Below the pieces are notes generated by a model. The model did no database searches, was not told the DNA's origin, and was given only the letters and a program-made list of their open reading frames with translations. Positions 17,176 to 26,369 of a DNA stretch of 64,000 nt are shown here, piece after piece (the stretch's first letter is position 1; every line of letters starts with the position of its first letter). Location: positions 1-64,000 of the forward strand of contig NZ_FCOC02000026.1 of the NCBI RefSeq assembly GCF_001544455.2. Reading direction: 5' to 3'. The translations under genes and the position numbers were made by a program. Source of the DNA: Caballeronia sordidicola. Its GTDB lineage: Bacteria; Pseudomonadota; Gammaproteobacteria; Burkholderiales; Burkholderiaceae.

Positions 17176-17254
17176 GGTAGGCTGGCGGGATGGCCTGCTT
17201 GTGTGCATTTTTGCGGCTCAAATGAAAGACCCAATCAAAAACGAAGGGAGTCTC

Positions 17255-17818
17255 ATGAAGCGAAAATTTGCGGGTAAGTTGCTGGGTTTATCGCTGGGTA
17301 CTGTGTTTGCCGCGTATGCCCTGGTTGCCTACGCGACCTTGAAGCCCGGCGACCAGGCGCCGGTTTTCACCACGCAGGCATCCATGGGCGGCAACGTCTT
17401 CGACTATTCGCTCGCGAGCGCGTTGAAGAAGGGGCCTGTCGTCCTGTACTTCTATCCGGCTGCGTTCACGAAGGGTTGCACGATCGAGGCGCATGAATTC
17501 GCCGATGCCGTCGATGAATACAAGGCGCAGGGCGCGACTGTGATCGGTGTGTCGCATGACAATATCGACACGTTGAAGAAGTTCTCGGTGAGCGAGTGCC
17601 GCAGCAAGTTCCCGGTTGCCGCCGACGCCGACTCGAAGATCATCAAGCAATACGACGCGTCCATGCCGCTCGTCAACTCAATGGCGAATCGCGTTTCGTA
17701 CGTGATCGCGCCCGACGGCAAGGTGATTTACGAGTACACGAGCTTGTCGCCGGATCAGCACGTGGCGAACACGTTGCAGGCGTTGAAGGACTGGAACGCG
17801 AAGCACAAGACGCAGTAG
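17255..17818 (+). CDS. Exported peroxiredoxin (AhpC/TSA, Bcp-like)
   Basis: Predicted periplasmic thiol peroxidase of 187 residues. The N-terminus MKRKFAGKLLGLSLGTVF is a basic-hydrophobic signal peptide likely cut after AYA. GAAGGGAG seven to ten bases upstream supports ATG 17255. The mature part carries the peroxiredoxin active site YPAAFTKGCTIEA, in which the cysteine is the peroxidatic residue and the threonine three residues before it is conserved. A second cysteine in VSECRSKF may resolve the disulphide. The electron donor is unknown. The next gene follows after 26 bases. Confidence 0.85.
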   Translation: MKRKFAGKLLGLSLGTVFAAYALVAYATLKPGDQAPVFTTQASMGGNVFDYSLASALKKGPVVLYFYPAAFTKGCTIEAHEFADAVDEYKAQGATVIGVSHDNIDTLKKFSVSECRSKFPVAADADSKIIKQYDASMPLVNSMANRVSYVIAPDGKVIYEYTSLSPDQHVANTLQALKDWNAKHKTQ

Positions 17819-17844
17819 TTCTTTGCATTCAAGGTGACTTGCCG

Positions 17845-18315
17845 ATGCCGATTATCGTTGCACTCGTTGTTCTCGTGGCCGTGATCTACGGCGCGTTCTG
17901 GTCGTTTCATGCAATATCGGCGGCGTTTGGCGTGGCAATTGCAGTGGGCGCCGCGATCGTGGCGGGGTTGATCGTGGTGGCCATTGCGGCGTATTTCTGG
18001 TTCCGGTGGAAAGAAGTCGCACCCAACGCCCGCGATGGCGACTGGACGCACGAGACCAAAGGCGATTGGGGCGGCATACGGGTCGCCGCGGGCAAGCGCT
18101 TGTGCGAGGTGCGCCTGGGTGAGCGCACCGGCATGTATATCTTTGCCGATTTGCGCGGCGCGCGCATGGAAGCGGGGTCCGCCAGGCGCCCGTGGCAGGT
18201 TGCGCTGGATGTGGATGACGCTGCGCAGCCCAAGTGGATCCTGCCCATGGGCGACCGGCGCGAGGCGCACAAGTGGAGCCGGATTCTGCAAAAGGCCACG
18301 GACCAGAAGCTGTGA
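17845..18315 (+). CDS. Small membrane protein of unknown function
   Basis: Protein of 156 residues. Two hydrophobic spans in the first 52 residues (PIIVALVVLVAVIYGAFW, then an Ala/Val-rich helix to about 51) anchor a soluble cytoplasmic part of about 100 residues rich in Trp, Arg and Gly. The ATG at 17845 follows the peroxiredoxin stop by 26 bases, so they are probably co-transcribed. No family is recognised. The tail is charged (GDRREAHKWSRILQK). Confidence 0.65.
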   Translation: MPIIVALVVLVAVIYGAFWSFHAISAAFGVAIAVGAAIVAGLIVVAIAAYFWFRWKEVAPNARDGDWTHETKGDWGGIRVAAGKRLCEVRLGERTGMYIFADLRGARMEAGSARRPWQVALDVDDAAQPKWILPMGDRREAHKWSRILQKATDQKL

Positions 18316-18359
18316 CCTTTGTGCGCTTTGCATTGCTACTCGGGCGCGAGCGGGGAAAA

Positions 18360-19364
18360 CTAGTGATATCCCATATCGCCGCGTACTTTCCCTCGAAAAA
18401 CCCAATACGACCAAACTACGTAGAGCACGATCACAGGCAGCAGGAACATTGTCCCGATAATCAGAAACTGCTGTGAAAGCGGCGTTGTAGACGCATCCCA
18501 CAAGGTCACCGAAGGTGGCGCAATGAGCGGCCACAAGCTGATCACCAGCCCGGTGAACGCCAGAAAAAACAGCCCGATCGAACACATGAAAGGGACCACT
18601 TCGCGGCGCTTGCCCAACGCCGACCACAACGTCCAGACAAGCAGCACGGTCAGCACCGGCACTGGCGCGAACACAAAGCTCGCGGGAAAGCTGAACCAGC
18701 GCTCTGAAATCCGCGCATCCTTGAGCGGCGTCCAGATGCTGATCAGCAAGATAAACGCGATGACGCCGAACAGCACCTTCCTCGCCATGCCGCGCGCCCA
18801 TTCCTGCAGTTCGCCCTCGGTCTTGAGGACGAGCCACGTCGTGCCCTGCAATGCATATCCGAAGATCAGCCCGATGCCGGTCAGAAGCGGAAACGGCGCG
18901 ATCCAGTCCCAGCTCGTGCCGGCGAAAACGCGGCCGTGTATGGGAAAGCCCTGGATGAACATGCCGAGCACCACGCCCTGCGAAAACGTCGCAATCAGCG
19001 ATCCATAGCCGAACGCACCGTCCCAGATCCATTTGCGCGCGCCGATCACCTCGCGGAATTCGAACGCGACGCCACGAAAGATCAAGCCGAGCAGCATCAG
19101 CAGGATCGGAAAATACACCGCCGGCACGATGATCGAAAACGCCAGCGGAAACACGGCGAGCAATCCGCCGCCGCCCAGGATCAGCCAGGTTTCGTTGAAG
19201 TCCCAGACGGGCGCGACCGAGTTGATCATCAACTGCCGTTCGACCGGGTCGCGGCGCAGCAGGAACACCATCCCTACGCCGAGATCGAAGCCGTCCAGCA
19301 GCACGTACATGAATACGGCGAGCGCCAGGATGGCGGCCCACATTGGCACGAGGTCGAGCATCAT
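18360..19364 (-). CDS. cioB: bd-type (cyanide-insensitive) quinol oxidase subunit II
   Basis: Inner-membrane subunit of 334 residues with eight or nine predicted spans. It begins MMLDLVPMWAAILALAVF and has the family block GFDLGVGMVFLL followed by WDFNETWLILGGGG. It pairs with subunit I to reduce O2 to water with quinol and pumps no protons. The start overlaps the subunit I stop by ATGA, so the two are coupled. No small CydX gene is seen downstream: the next 45 bases run into the convergent gene. Confidence 0.92.
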   Translation of the reverse strand: MMLDLVPMWAAILALAVFMYVLLDGFDLGVGMVFLLRRDPVERQLMINSVAPVWDFNETWLILGGGGLLAVFPLAFSIIVPAVYFPILLMLLGLIFRGVAFEFREVIGARKWIWDGAFGYGSLIATFSQGVVLGMFIQGFPIHGRVFAGTSWDWIAPFPLLTGIGLIFGYALQGTTWLVLKTEGELQEWARGMARKVLFGVIAFILLISIWTPLKDARISERWFSFPASFVFAPVPVLTVLLVWTLWSALGKRREVVPFMCSIGLFFLAFTGLVISLWPLIAPPSVTLWDASTTPLSQQFLIIGTMFLLPVIVLYVVWSYWVFRGKVRGDMGYH

Positions 19365-20824
19365 GGCCTCCTGGCCGGTGGAACGACGTCGTCGGCGCTG
19401 ACTGCCTTCGCCGCGCCGGTGCTGCGCGCCGCGCTTGCCGACGCTGCCGACAAAGGCCGCGCCGCCCGCGTCTCCGGTTGCAGCAGGTCGTGGTCGGTAT
19501 CGGCGTGTTCGTCGGCGGGACCCGTGCGCACGAGGCGGCGCAGCAGGATGAACCCCGACCCGAAAATAACGATGTACGCGAGCACGTAGAGCAGCCACGA
19601 TAGTCCGACATCGCCGGCCTTGAGCGATGGCGTGACCGAATCGCTGGTTCGCATCAATCCGTACACGGTCCAGGGCTGACGGCCGCTTTCGGTCGTGGTC
19701 CATCCCGCCAGCACCGCAATAAACCCGAGCGGCATGCCGTAGGTCGCGCAACGCAGCCAGCGCGGACTGGTCTCGAGCCTGCCGCGCGCGAACAGGACGA
19801 TGCCCGAGAGTACGAGCACGAACATCAGCACGGCAATGCCGACCATGATCCGGAACGCGAAGAACACGACCGCGACATTCGGCCGATCCTCGCGCGGGAA
19901 ATCCTTCAGACCCTGCACGACGCCGTTCGGATCGTGCGTGAGATAGATGCTGCCAAGCACAGGTATGGAAATCTCGAACCGGTTACGCTCATTGTCCTGG
20001 TCCGGAATCGCGAAGATCGCGGCGGGCACGCGCGCGCCTGTTTCCCACAGGCCTTCCATTGCGGCGAGTTTGGCGGGCTGATGTTCTCGCGTATTGAGAC
20101 CATGCATATCGCCGATAACCATCTGCACCGGCACCATGATCAACAGGAAAATCAGCGCCATCTTCGTCATCACGCGGCTTTCTTCGAGCGACCGGCGTTG
20201 CCTCAGGTACGTCGCGCCCACGCCCAGGATCACGAACGCGGCCGTGACGAGGAAAGCGCTGACCGTGTGGCCGAGGCGGTACGGGAAGGAGGGCGTGAAG
20301 ATGGCGTCGAAGAAACTGGTGACTTCGAAGCGGCCGTCGGGAAGGATCTTGTAGCCGCGCGGCGTTTGCATCCAGCTATTGACCGCGAGAATCCAGAACG
20401 ACGAAATGACCGTTCCCGACGCCACGAAAAAGGCGGCCAGCACGTGCGCCCATTGCGGCACGAGCTTGCGGCCGAACAGCAGCACGCCGAGAAACGCGGC
20501 TTCGAGGAAAAAGGCCGTGAGGACTTCATAACCCATCAACGGGCCGATGACGCTCGCGGTGGCATCGGTAAAGCGGCTCCAGTTGGTGCCGAACTGGAAC
20601 GGCATCACGATTCCGGACACCACGCCCATGCCGAAGGAAACCGCGAATATCTTCAGCCAGAATGCCGAAAGCCGCCGGTAGACGTCGCGTTTGGTAATCC
20701 ACCAGAGCACTTCGAGCGTCGCGATAAAACACGAAAGCCCGACCGTGAAGGCGGGTAGCAGGATATGAAAGGCGATCACCCACGCGAACTGAAAACGGGA
20801 CAGCAAAACGGCATCTAATTCCAT
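19361..20824 (-). CDS. cioA: bd-type (cyanide-insensitive) quinol oxidase subunit I
   Basis: Haem-bearing subunit of 487 residues from ATG 20824, which has GGAG five or six bases upstream; a GTG two codons earlier is less likely. H20 in AFHILLPAF matches the high-spin haem ligand. GRQPW at 381-385 is the bd-oxidase hallmark. The loop before it is short, so the protein belongs to the short-Q-loop CIO group that is cyanide-resistant in Pseudomonas. The last 60 residues form an extra Ala/Arg-rich cytoplasmic tail with no known role. A possible Anr/FNR site lies 110 bases upstream. Confidence 0.92.
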   Translation of the reverse strand: MELDAVLLSRFQFAWVIAFHILLPAFTVGLSCFIATLEVLWWITKRDVYRRLSAFWLKIFAVSFGMGVVSGIVMPFQFGTNWSRFTDATASVIGPLMGYEVLTAFFLEAAFLGVLLFGRKLVPQWAHVLAAFFVASGTVISSFWILAVNSWMQTPRGYKILPDGRFEVTSFFDAIFTPSFPYRLGHTVSAFLVTAAFVILGVGATYLRQRRSLEESRVMTKMALIFLLIMVPVQMVIGDMHGLNTREHQPAKLAAMEGLWETGARVPAAIFAIPDQDNERNRFEISIPVLGSIYLTHDPNGVVQGLKDFPREDRPNVAVVFFAFRIMVGIAVLMFVLVLSGIVLFARGRLETSPRWLRCATYGMPLGFIAVLAGWTTTESGRQPWTVYGLMRTSDSVTPSLKAGDVGLSWLLYVLAYIVIFGSGFILLRRLVRTGPADEHADTDHDLLQPETRAARPLSAASASAARSTGAAKAVSADDVVPPARRP

Positions 20825-20933
20825 GAACACTCCGCTTGAGAAGCTTCATATGGACTCGACCGGACAACGCTCGCACTTTTGTCACCATGCAGGACCGGCG
20901 CTTTCCGTGTTTCTTTCTTGACCTTGATCTAGA

Positions 20934-20947
20934 TATAGCGTCAATGC
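20934..20947. promoter_or_regulatory. Possible Anr/FNR half-conserved site
   Basis: TTGAT-CTAG-ATATA matches the FNR consensus TTGAT-N4-ATCAA at eight of ten positions, with one perfect half. It is upstream of cioA, where oxygen control would make sense. The match is imperfect and could be chance. Confidence 0.3.
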
Positions 20948-21082
20948 AGCGATGTCGGCTTACCGGTTTAGATTAAACCAGGTTTTTGTTAAACGACGAT
21001 TTTATTTGCCAAACGTTATATAGATAAACATTCACCGATAACCACCGCGATAAGCGCGTCATGGCCGCGATTTGTTTGTCAT

Positions 21083-21091
21083 TGATATAAT
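21083..21091 (+). promoter_or_regulatory. Extended -10 promoter of sugE
   Basis: TGATATAAT combines an extended TG with a perfect TATAAT. No good -35 box lies 17 bases upstream, as is usual for extended -10 promoters. Transcription would start near 21098, just before the riboswitch hairpins. Confidence 0.5.
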
Positions 21092-21110
21092 TACGCTCTC
21101 ATTACATGCT

Positions 21111-21170
21111 GCGTGGACGACCACGTGCGCATCTGTCACACCGGGGACGGCCCCATTTAATTGACGGGGA
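21111..21170 (+). promoter_or_regulatory. Guanidine-II (mini-ykkC) riboswitch
   Basis: Two small hairpins with the diagnostic ACGR tetraloops: CGTGG-ACGA-CCACG at 21112-21125 and GGGG-ACGG-CCCC at 21143-21154, 17 bases apart. The ribosome site GGGGA follows at 21166-21170, just ahead of a SugE-type gene. Tandem ACGR hairpins before SugE genes define the guanidine-II class, which switches translation on when guanidinium binds. Confidence 0.9.
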
Positions 21171-21176
21171 ATGTCC

Positions 21177-21497
21177 ATGTCGTGGTTCCTGTTGTTTATC
21201 GCCGGATTGCTCGAAGTTGCATGGGCGGCCGGTCTCAAGACTTCCGAAGGTTTTACCCGGCTGTGGCCGTCGGTCTTTACGGTCGTGACGGCTACCGGCA
21301 GCTTCGTGCTGCTGGCGCTGGCCATGCGCCAGTTGCCGCTCGGCACCGCTTACGCGGTCTGGACGGGCATTGGCGCGGTCGGCGCTTTTATCTTTGGCAT
21401 TGTAATGATGGGCGAGGCGCTTACTGCGGCGAGAGTCGCGAGCGCCGCGTTGATCGTGATCGGGCTGATTGGACTGAAATTGTCGTCGGGGCATTGA
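21177..21497 (+). CDS. sugE: SMR-family guanidinium exporter SugE/Gdx
   Basis: Small multidrug resistance protein of 106 residues with four membrane spans that works as an antiparallel dimer. LLEVAWAAGLKTSEGF carries the essential glutamate in helix 1 and the SugE-type K-x-S-x-GF signature that separates guanidinium exporters from EmrE-like drug pumps. LPLGTAYAVWTGIGAVG in helix 3 is typical. The ATG at 21177 is chosen because GGGGA is six bases upstream; the ATG at 21171 is too close to it. Control by the guanidine-II riboswitch directly upstream strongly supports guanidinium as the natural substrate. Confidence 0.93.
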   Translation: MSWFLLFIAGLLEVAWAAGLKTSEGFTRLWPSVFTVVTATGSFVLLALAMRQLPLGTAYAVWTGIGAVGAFIFGIVMMGEALTAARVASAALIVIGLIGLKLSSGH

Positions 21498-21855
21498 TCG
21501 CGGCGATCTTCACGATGTTTTTGCGGTAGTGGCGGCTCAAACAATCACTAAAACGGCCGTTAAACAGTCTATTCAGTTCGCCGCGTCGGGCCAGGAACGT
21601 TGGGTGCTCGACACGCCAATGCACGGCGCGATGCATCGGCAGGCGGGCCGTGGCTATAATGACCTTGAATATTCAGTCGTTTTCGGCGGGCGTGAATCAA
21701 AGTGTTCGGAAAAGCGTCCCGCTGAATGTCTTACGTTTTGTCCATTATCCCCACCCTGTTGTTCGTCGATGAGCAACGGGTAAAACACTCAAGTCAGGAA
21801 CGCCGCGACGGTCCTGGTGCCTGGCGCGGGGTGAGCAGCGCGCAAGGAGGCGGTG

Positions 21856-22503
21856 ATGCTTGAAGCACTTTCGCTGGCGGCGGGACTCTCCTGGGCGAGC
21901 GGGCTACGGCTGTATCTGACCGTGTTCGTGGCGGGACTGTTCGAACGGCTGGGCCTGATACATCTGCCTGAAACGCTCTCGGTGCTGGCGTCTCCATGGG
22001 TGATCGGCGCGGCTGCGGTGCTGACCATCGTGGAATTTTTCGCCGATAAAATCCCCGCCTTCGACTCGCTCTGGGACGCCATTCACACGTTTATCCGCAT
22101 TCCGGCCGGCGCCGTGCTGGCCGTTGGCGCATTCGGACATGCCGATCCGGCGTTGCTCACCGTCGCGGCGCTCGCCGGCGGCACGCTCGCAGGCGCGGCG
22201 CACCTGGCGAAAGCCGGGACACGCGCGCTGATCAATTTATCGCCGGAACCGGTGTCGAACTGGGTTGCTTCCGCCACGGAAGACTTCGGTGCACTGCTCG
22301 GCATCACCCTCGCGTTGTTCGTGCCGCTGTTGTGCCTGGTGCTGATCATCGCGTTCCTGCTGTGCGCCGGATGGGCGCTACCGCGGCTCGTGAGAGGCGT
22401 GCGCGGGGGATTCGGCCGGATGGCCAAACACATGCTGCCCGTTCCAAGCGTCAGTGCGCGGGTGAATTCCAGTGTCGGACCGTTCAGGAGCAAGCACGAT
22501 TGA
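21856..22503 (+). CDS. DUF4126 family membrane protein
   Basis: Predicted inner-membrane protein of 215 residues with about five spans. The conserved block GLSWASGLRLYLTVFVAGL, then LASPWVIGAAAVLTIVEF and ADKIPAFDSLWDAIHTF, marks DUF4126, whose function is unknown. AAGGAGG at 21844-21850 is five bases before the ATG. The stop overlaps the TTG of the next gene (TTGA), so the DUF4126 protein and the permease are translationally coupled and may act together. The 350-base gap before it, 21498-21855, shows no gene; I see no clear regulatory site there. Confidence 0.85.
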   Translation: MLEALSLAAGLSWASGLRLYLTVFVAGLFERLGLIHLPETLSVLASPWVIGAAAVLTIVEFFADKIPAFDSLWDAIHTFIRIPAGAVLAVGAFGHADPALLTVAALAGGTLAGAAHLAKAGTRALINLSPEPVSNWVASATEDFGALLGITLALFVPLLCLVLIIAFLLCAGWALPRLVRGVRGGFGRMAKHMLPVPSVSARVNSSVGPFRSKHD

Positions 22504-25163
22504 GCATTGGTACCCTGAATAGCGGCAGTTCGGATTCGAAGCAGGCCTTGAAGCAGGATTCGAAACGGGATTTGCATCGACGTGGGCTGGGGATCGTGCA
22601 GATCGCACGTCAGTCGTGGCGCATGACGGCGCGCGACTGGCGCGCGGGCGAACTGACAATGCTCATTCTCGCGCTCGTTCTGGCGGTTGCCGCGCTGGCG
22701 AGTGTCGGTTTTCTCGGCGACCGGATGCGGCAGGGGCTGGAGCGCGATGCGCGGCAGATGATCGCGGCGGATTTTGTCGTGCGCGCCGATCATCCAGTCG
22801 ATCCCGCGTTTGCCGCCGAAGCGGCGCAACTCAAGCTCAGGACGGCGACCACCGCGATTTTCCCCAGCATGATCAGCGCCGGCGTTCCCGGCGCTGCTTC
22901 CGCGCCCGTGGCGCGTCTGTCGGCACTCAAGGCGGTTTCGCCCGGTTATCCGCTGCGCGGCGCGTTGCGCATTGCGCCAGCGGCCGGTCAGCCCGATGCG
23001 CCTGCCACGTCCATTCCCGCGCCTGGCACTGTCTGGGCCGATGCCGCCTTGCTCGACGCGCTGAAAGTGCCTGTCGGCGGAATGGTTCGCGTGGGTACGC
23101 GTACGTTCAAGGTCGCAGCCATCATCACGCGCGAACTGGATCGCGGTTTTTCGTTCGTGAGCTTTTCGCCGCGCCTGATGATGCGCGACGACGAACTCGC
23201 CTCCACCGGCCTCGTGACCTTTGGCAGCCGCGTGACGTATCGGCTATTGGTGGCCGGGCCGGATGCGCAGGTCAAGCAGTTCGCCGAGTTCGCACGCGAC
23301 AAGGTCGATGGAAAAGCGAATGGCGCGTCAGGTGGCGCAGCGGCGCAAGGCGGCAAGCTTCGCGGGGTTGCGCTCGAATCGCTGCAGGACGGCCAGCCGC
23401 AGGTGCGTCAGACCATCGACCGGGCGAGCCACTTTCTCACCCTCGTTTCGTTGCTGACCGCGTTGCTTGCCGCGGTCGCGATTGCGATGGCGTCGCATCG
23501 CTTCGCGCGCCGTCATCTCGATGGTTGCGCCGCCATGCGCTGTCTCGGCGTGAGTCAGACGACGTTGCGGTCGTTGTTTATCGGCGAGTTCTTGCTGGTG
23601 GGGGTGCTGGGCAGTGTGGTTGGCGTCGTGCTTGGTTTCGGCGGCCATCTGGTGTTGCTCAGCTGGCTAGGAACGCTTGTCGATGTCGAATTGCCGTCGC
23701 CGAGCATCTGGCCGGCGTTGCAGGGCGTGGCAACCGGACTTGTGCTTCTGCTCGGTTTTGCCGTTCCACCGTTGTTGCCGCTCACGCGCGTGCCGCCGGT
23801 GCGCGTGATTCGCCGTGAACTCGGCGACGCAGGCCGGATCGCCTGGGTCGCCTACGCGGCCGGCGTGCTGCTGTTCGCCGGCCTGCTCGTGATCGCGGCG
23901 GGCGAATGGAAGCTCGGCGGGATCGTGGCGGGTGGTTTCGCGGGCGGCCTGCTCGTGTTCGGCGGGATTGCGCGTGTGGGGCTCTGGGCGGCCGCGCGGT
24001 TTGTGCGCAGCGAGCGCGTGGGCGCAGGCGTGGGCTGGCGTTATGCGCTGGCGTCGCTAGAACGGCGCAGCGGGGCTAGCGCGTTGCAGATCACGGCCTT
24101 GGGTATCGGTTTGATGTGCCTGTTGCTGATCGCCATGACGCGCAGCGATTTGATCGCCGGCTGGCGGCAGTCCACGCCGCCCGATGCGCCCAATCAGTTT
24201 CTGATCGATATCCAGCCCGACCAGCGCGCCGGCGTCACCACGTATCTGAAGCAGCATGGACAGGCCGACGCGGCGTTGTCGCCCATGGTTCGCGGCCGTC
24301 TTGTCGCGGTCAACGGCAAGGCTGTCAGCCCGGACAATTACGAGAAAGCCGACGCCAAACGGCTGGTCGACCGTGAATTCAACCTCTCGTACACCACGGA
24401 ACTGCCGAGCGACAACCGCCTGGTCGGCGGCGACTGGTACGGCACGGACGGCAAGCCGCAGGTATCCATAGAACAAGGGCTCGCCAAGACCATCGGCGTG
24501 AAACTGGGCGACACGCTGCGCTTCGACGTCGCCGGCATGCAAGTCGAGGGGCCGGTCACGAGCTTGCGCAAGGTCGACTGGAATTCGTTCAAGGTGAACT
24601 TCTTCGTGCTGATGCCGCCGCCGTCCATCAGCGACCTGCCTGCCACGTTCATCACGAGCTTTCATTTGCCGCCGGGGCAGCAGGGATTGATCGACGGACT
24701 GGTCGGCCAGTATCCGAACGTGACCGCCATCGATACCGCGCCGATCCTCGCGCAAATCCAGCGCGTGCTGGAACAGGTGATCGGCGCCGTGCAGTTCCTC
24801 TTCATCTTCACGCTGGCAGCTGGCGTGCTCGTGTTGTACGCCGCGCTTGCCGGCACGCGTGACGAACGCATGCGCGAGTCCGCGCTGCTGCGCGCGCTCG
24901 GCGCGTCGCACAAGCAGGTGCGCTCGGTGCAGACGGCGGAATTCATCGCGGTTGGCGCACTAAGCGGCCTGATGGCGGCGCTTGGCGCGCAAGGCATAGG
25001 CTTTTTGCTGGCGACGCGCGTGTTCGAGTTTCACATCGACTTCAATCCGTGGCTCGTGCCGGCTGGCATTGCGGCGGGTGTCGTCTGTTCGGGGCTGGGC
25101 GGCTGGATGAGCCTGCGCCGCGTGCTGTCGCGTCCCGCATTGCAGTCGCTGCGGGACGCCTGA
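22500..25163 (+). CDS. FtsX-type ABC transporter permease (YbbP-like)
   Basis: Large inner-membrane protein of 887 residues with two FtsX permease modules. A first span near 55-75 is followed by a periplasmic domain of about 200 residues, three spans around 300-450, two central spans, a second periplasmic domain (about 560-740) and three C-terminal spans. The start is TTG at 22500, which overlaps the DUF4126 stop and has AGGAG nine bases upstream. In E. coli the related YbbP works with the ATPase YbbA; no ATPase gene is adjacent here. Family members extract lipids or lipoproteins from the membrane; the substrate here is unknown. Confidence 0.85.
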   Translation: MSIGTLNSGSSDSKQALKQDSKRDLHRRGLGIVQIARQSWRMTARDWRAGELTMLILALVLAVAALASVGFLGDRMRQGLERDARQMIAADFVVRADHPVDPAFAAEAAQLKLRTATTAIFPSMISAGVPGAASAPVARLSALKAVSPGYPLRGALRIAPAAGQPDAPATSIPAPGTVWADAALLDALKVPVGGMVRVGTRTFKVAAIITRELDRGFSFVSFSPRLMMRDDELASTGLVTFGSRVTYRLLVAGPDAQVKQFAEFARDKVDGKANGASGGAAAQGGKLRGVALESLQDGQPQVRQTIDRASHFLTLVSLLTALLAAVAIAMASHRFARRHLDGCAAMRCLGVSQTTLRSLFIGEFLLVGVLGSVVGVVLGFGGHLVLLSWLGTLVDVELPSPSIWPALQGVATGLVLLLGFAVPPLLPLTRVPPVRVIRRELGDAGRIAWVAYAAGVLLFAGLLVIAAGEWKLGGIVAGGFAGGLLVFGGIARVGLWAAARFVRSERVGAGVGWRYALASLERRSGASALQITALGIGLMCLLLIAMTRSDLIAGWRQSTPPDAPNQFLIDIQPDQRAGVTTYLKQHGQADAALSPMVRGRLVAVNGKAVSPDNYEKADAKRLVDREFNLSYTTELPSDNRLVGGDWYGTDGKPQVSIEQGLAKTIGVKLGDTLRFDVAGMQVEGPVTSLRKVDWNSFKVNFFVLMPPPSISDLPATFITSFHLPPGQQGLIDGLVGQYPNVTAIDTAPILAQIQRVLEQVIGAVQFLFIFTLAAGVLVLYAALAGTRDERMRESALLRALGASHKQVRSVQTAEFIAVGALSGLMAALGAQGIGFLLATRVFEFHIDFNPWLVPAGIAAGVVCSGLGGWMSLRRVLSRPALQSLRDA

Positions 25164-25184
25164 GATATTTTTTGATAATCAAGC

Positions 25185-25595
25185 ATGACCGACGCAACAT
25201 CCCAGGAAACGCAGCAAGCTACGGCATTCGAATTGATCGGCGGCGAGGAGCGTGTCCGTGCGCTCGTCGACCGGTTCTATGACTTGATGGATCTGGAACC
25301 CGAATTTGCGGTACTGCGCGGCTTGCATCCGCCTACGCTCGACAATTCCCGCGACAAATTCTTCTGGTTCCTGTGCGGCTGGATGGGCGGCCCCGATTAC
25401 TACATCAGCAAATTTGGCCATCCGCGCTTGCGCGCGCGGCATCTGCCGTTCGCGATTGCATCGCCGGAGCGCGATCAATGGCTGCGCTGCATGGCGTGGG
25501 CAATGGAAGACATCGGGCTCGCCGAGCCCATGCGTGAACGCCTGCTCACGTCCTTCTTCGATACCGCCGACTGGATGCGCAATCGTCCCGGCTGA
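25185..25595 (+). CDS. Group II truncated haemoglobin
   Basis: Globin of 136 residues with the 2-on-2 fold. FELIGGEERVRALVDRFYDLM starts the chain, FFWFLCGWMGGPDYY is the E-helix region, and the proximal histidine is in LRARHLPF. W in RDQWLRCMAWAM corresponds to the conserved Trp G8 of group II. Such proteins bind O2 or NO and often protect against nitrosative stress. It begins 21 bases after the permease gene and could share its transcript. It ends 11 bases before the convergent SDR gene. Confidence 0.9.
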   Translation: MTDATSQETQQATAFELIGGEERVRALVDRFYDLMDLEPEFAVLRGLHPPTLDNSRDKFFWFLCGWMGGPDYYISKFGHPRLRARHLPFAIASPERDQWLRCMAWAMEDIGLAEPMRERLLTSFFDTADWMRNRPG

Positions 25596-25606
25596 GCGGT
25601 AAAAAC

Positions 25607-26353
25607 CTATCGTCCGCCGGCAACATCGAGCAACGCGCCCGTCACATAAGACGACGCGTCCGACAAAAGCCACACAATCGATTCCGCGACTTCATTAGCG
25701 GTTCCGGGCCGGCCGAGCGGGGCCAGCGCGCCCAATTGCGCCGCGCGATCCGGCTTGCCGCCGCTCGCGTGAATCTCGGTATCGATCAGTCCGGGCCGCA
25801 CGGCATTCACGCGCACGCCTTCTGGTCCGAGTTCCTTGGCAAGCCCGATGGTCAGCGTATCGACGGCGCCTTTGGAACCGGCGTAATCCACGTACTCGTT
25901 GGGTGAGCCCAGCCGCGCCGCCGCAGATGAAATATTCACGATCGACCCGCCGACACCGCCGCGCTTCGTCGACATGCGCCGCGCCGCTTCGCGCGCGCCG
26001 AGATAGGCGCCGAGGACGTTGGTATCGAAGACGCGTTTCATGCGCGCCACGTCCATGTCGGCCAGCGGCGAACCCGGCGCGACAATGCCCGCGTTGTTCA
26101 CGAAGCCATCGATCGGGCCGAAAGCCTTCTCAATGGCGTTGAACAGGGCGACCACGTCCGCTTCCTGGCTGACGTCGCCCTGGATTGCGATAGCGCGCCC
26201 GCCCGCAGCCTCCACTCGGGCGACGGTTTCATCGGCGGCGGCGCGGTTCGTCGCGTAGTTCACGCCGACCGACCAGCCGCGCGCCGCGCACAACAAGGCG
26301 GCCGAGCGCCCAATGCCGCGGCTCCCGCCCGTGATCAAGACGATCTTTGGCAT
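25607..26353 (-). CDS. SDR family NAD(P)-dependent oxidoreductase
   Basis: Classical short-chain dehydrogenase of 248 residues starting at ATG 26353. It has the cofactor motif TGGSRGIG, NNAG, the catalytic Ser in VNISSAAAR and YxxxK as YAGSK. VNAVRPGLIDTEIHASGG closes the active site. The N-terminal Asn-Tyr after the second strand suits NADPH. The substrate is unknown; it resembles the FabG/glucose-dehydrogenase side of the family. It lies 16 bases after the LOG gene, so TetR, LOG and SDR probably form one operon. Confidence 0.87.
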   Translation of the reverse strand: MPKIVLITGGSRGIGRSAALLCAARGWSVGVNYATNRAAADETVARVEAAGGRAIAIQGDVSQEADVVALFNAIEKAFGPIDGFVNNAGIVAPGSPLADMDVARMKRVFDTNVLGAYLGAREAARRMSTKRGGVGGSIVNISSAAARLGSPNEYVDYAGSKGAVDTLTIGLAKELGPEGVRVNAVRPGLIDTEIHASGGKPDRAAQLGALAPLGRPGTANEVAESIVWLLSDASSYVTGALLDVAGGR

Positions 26354-26369
26354 CTTCAACGTTCCTGGT

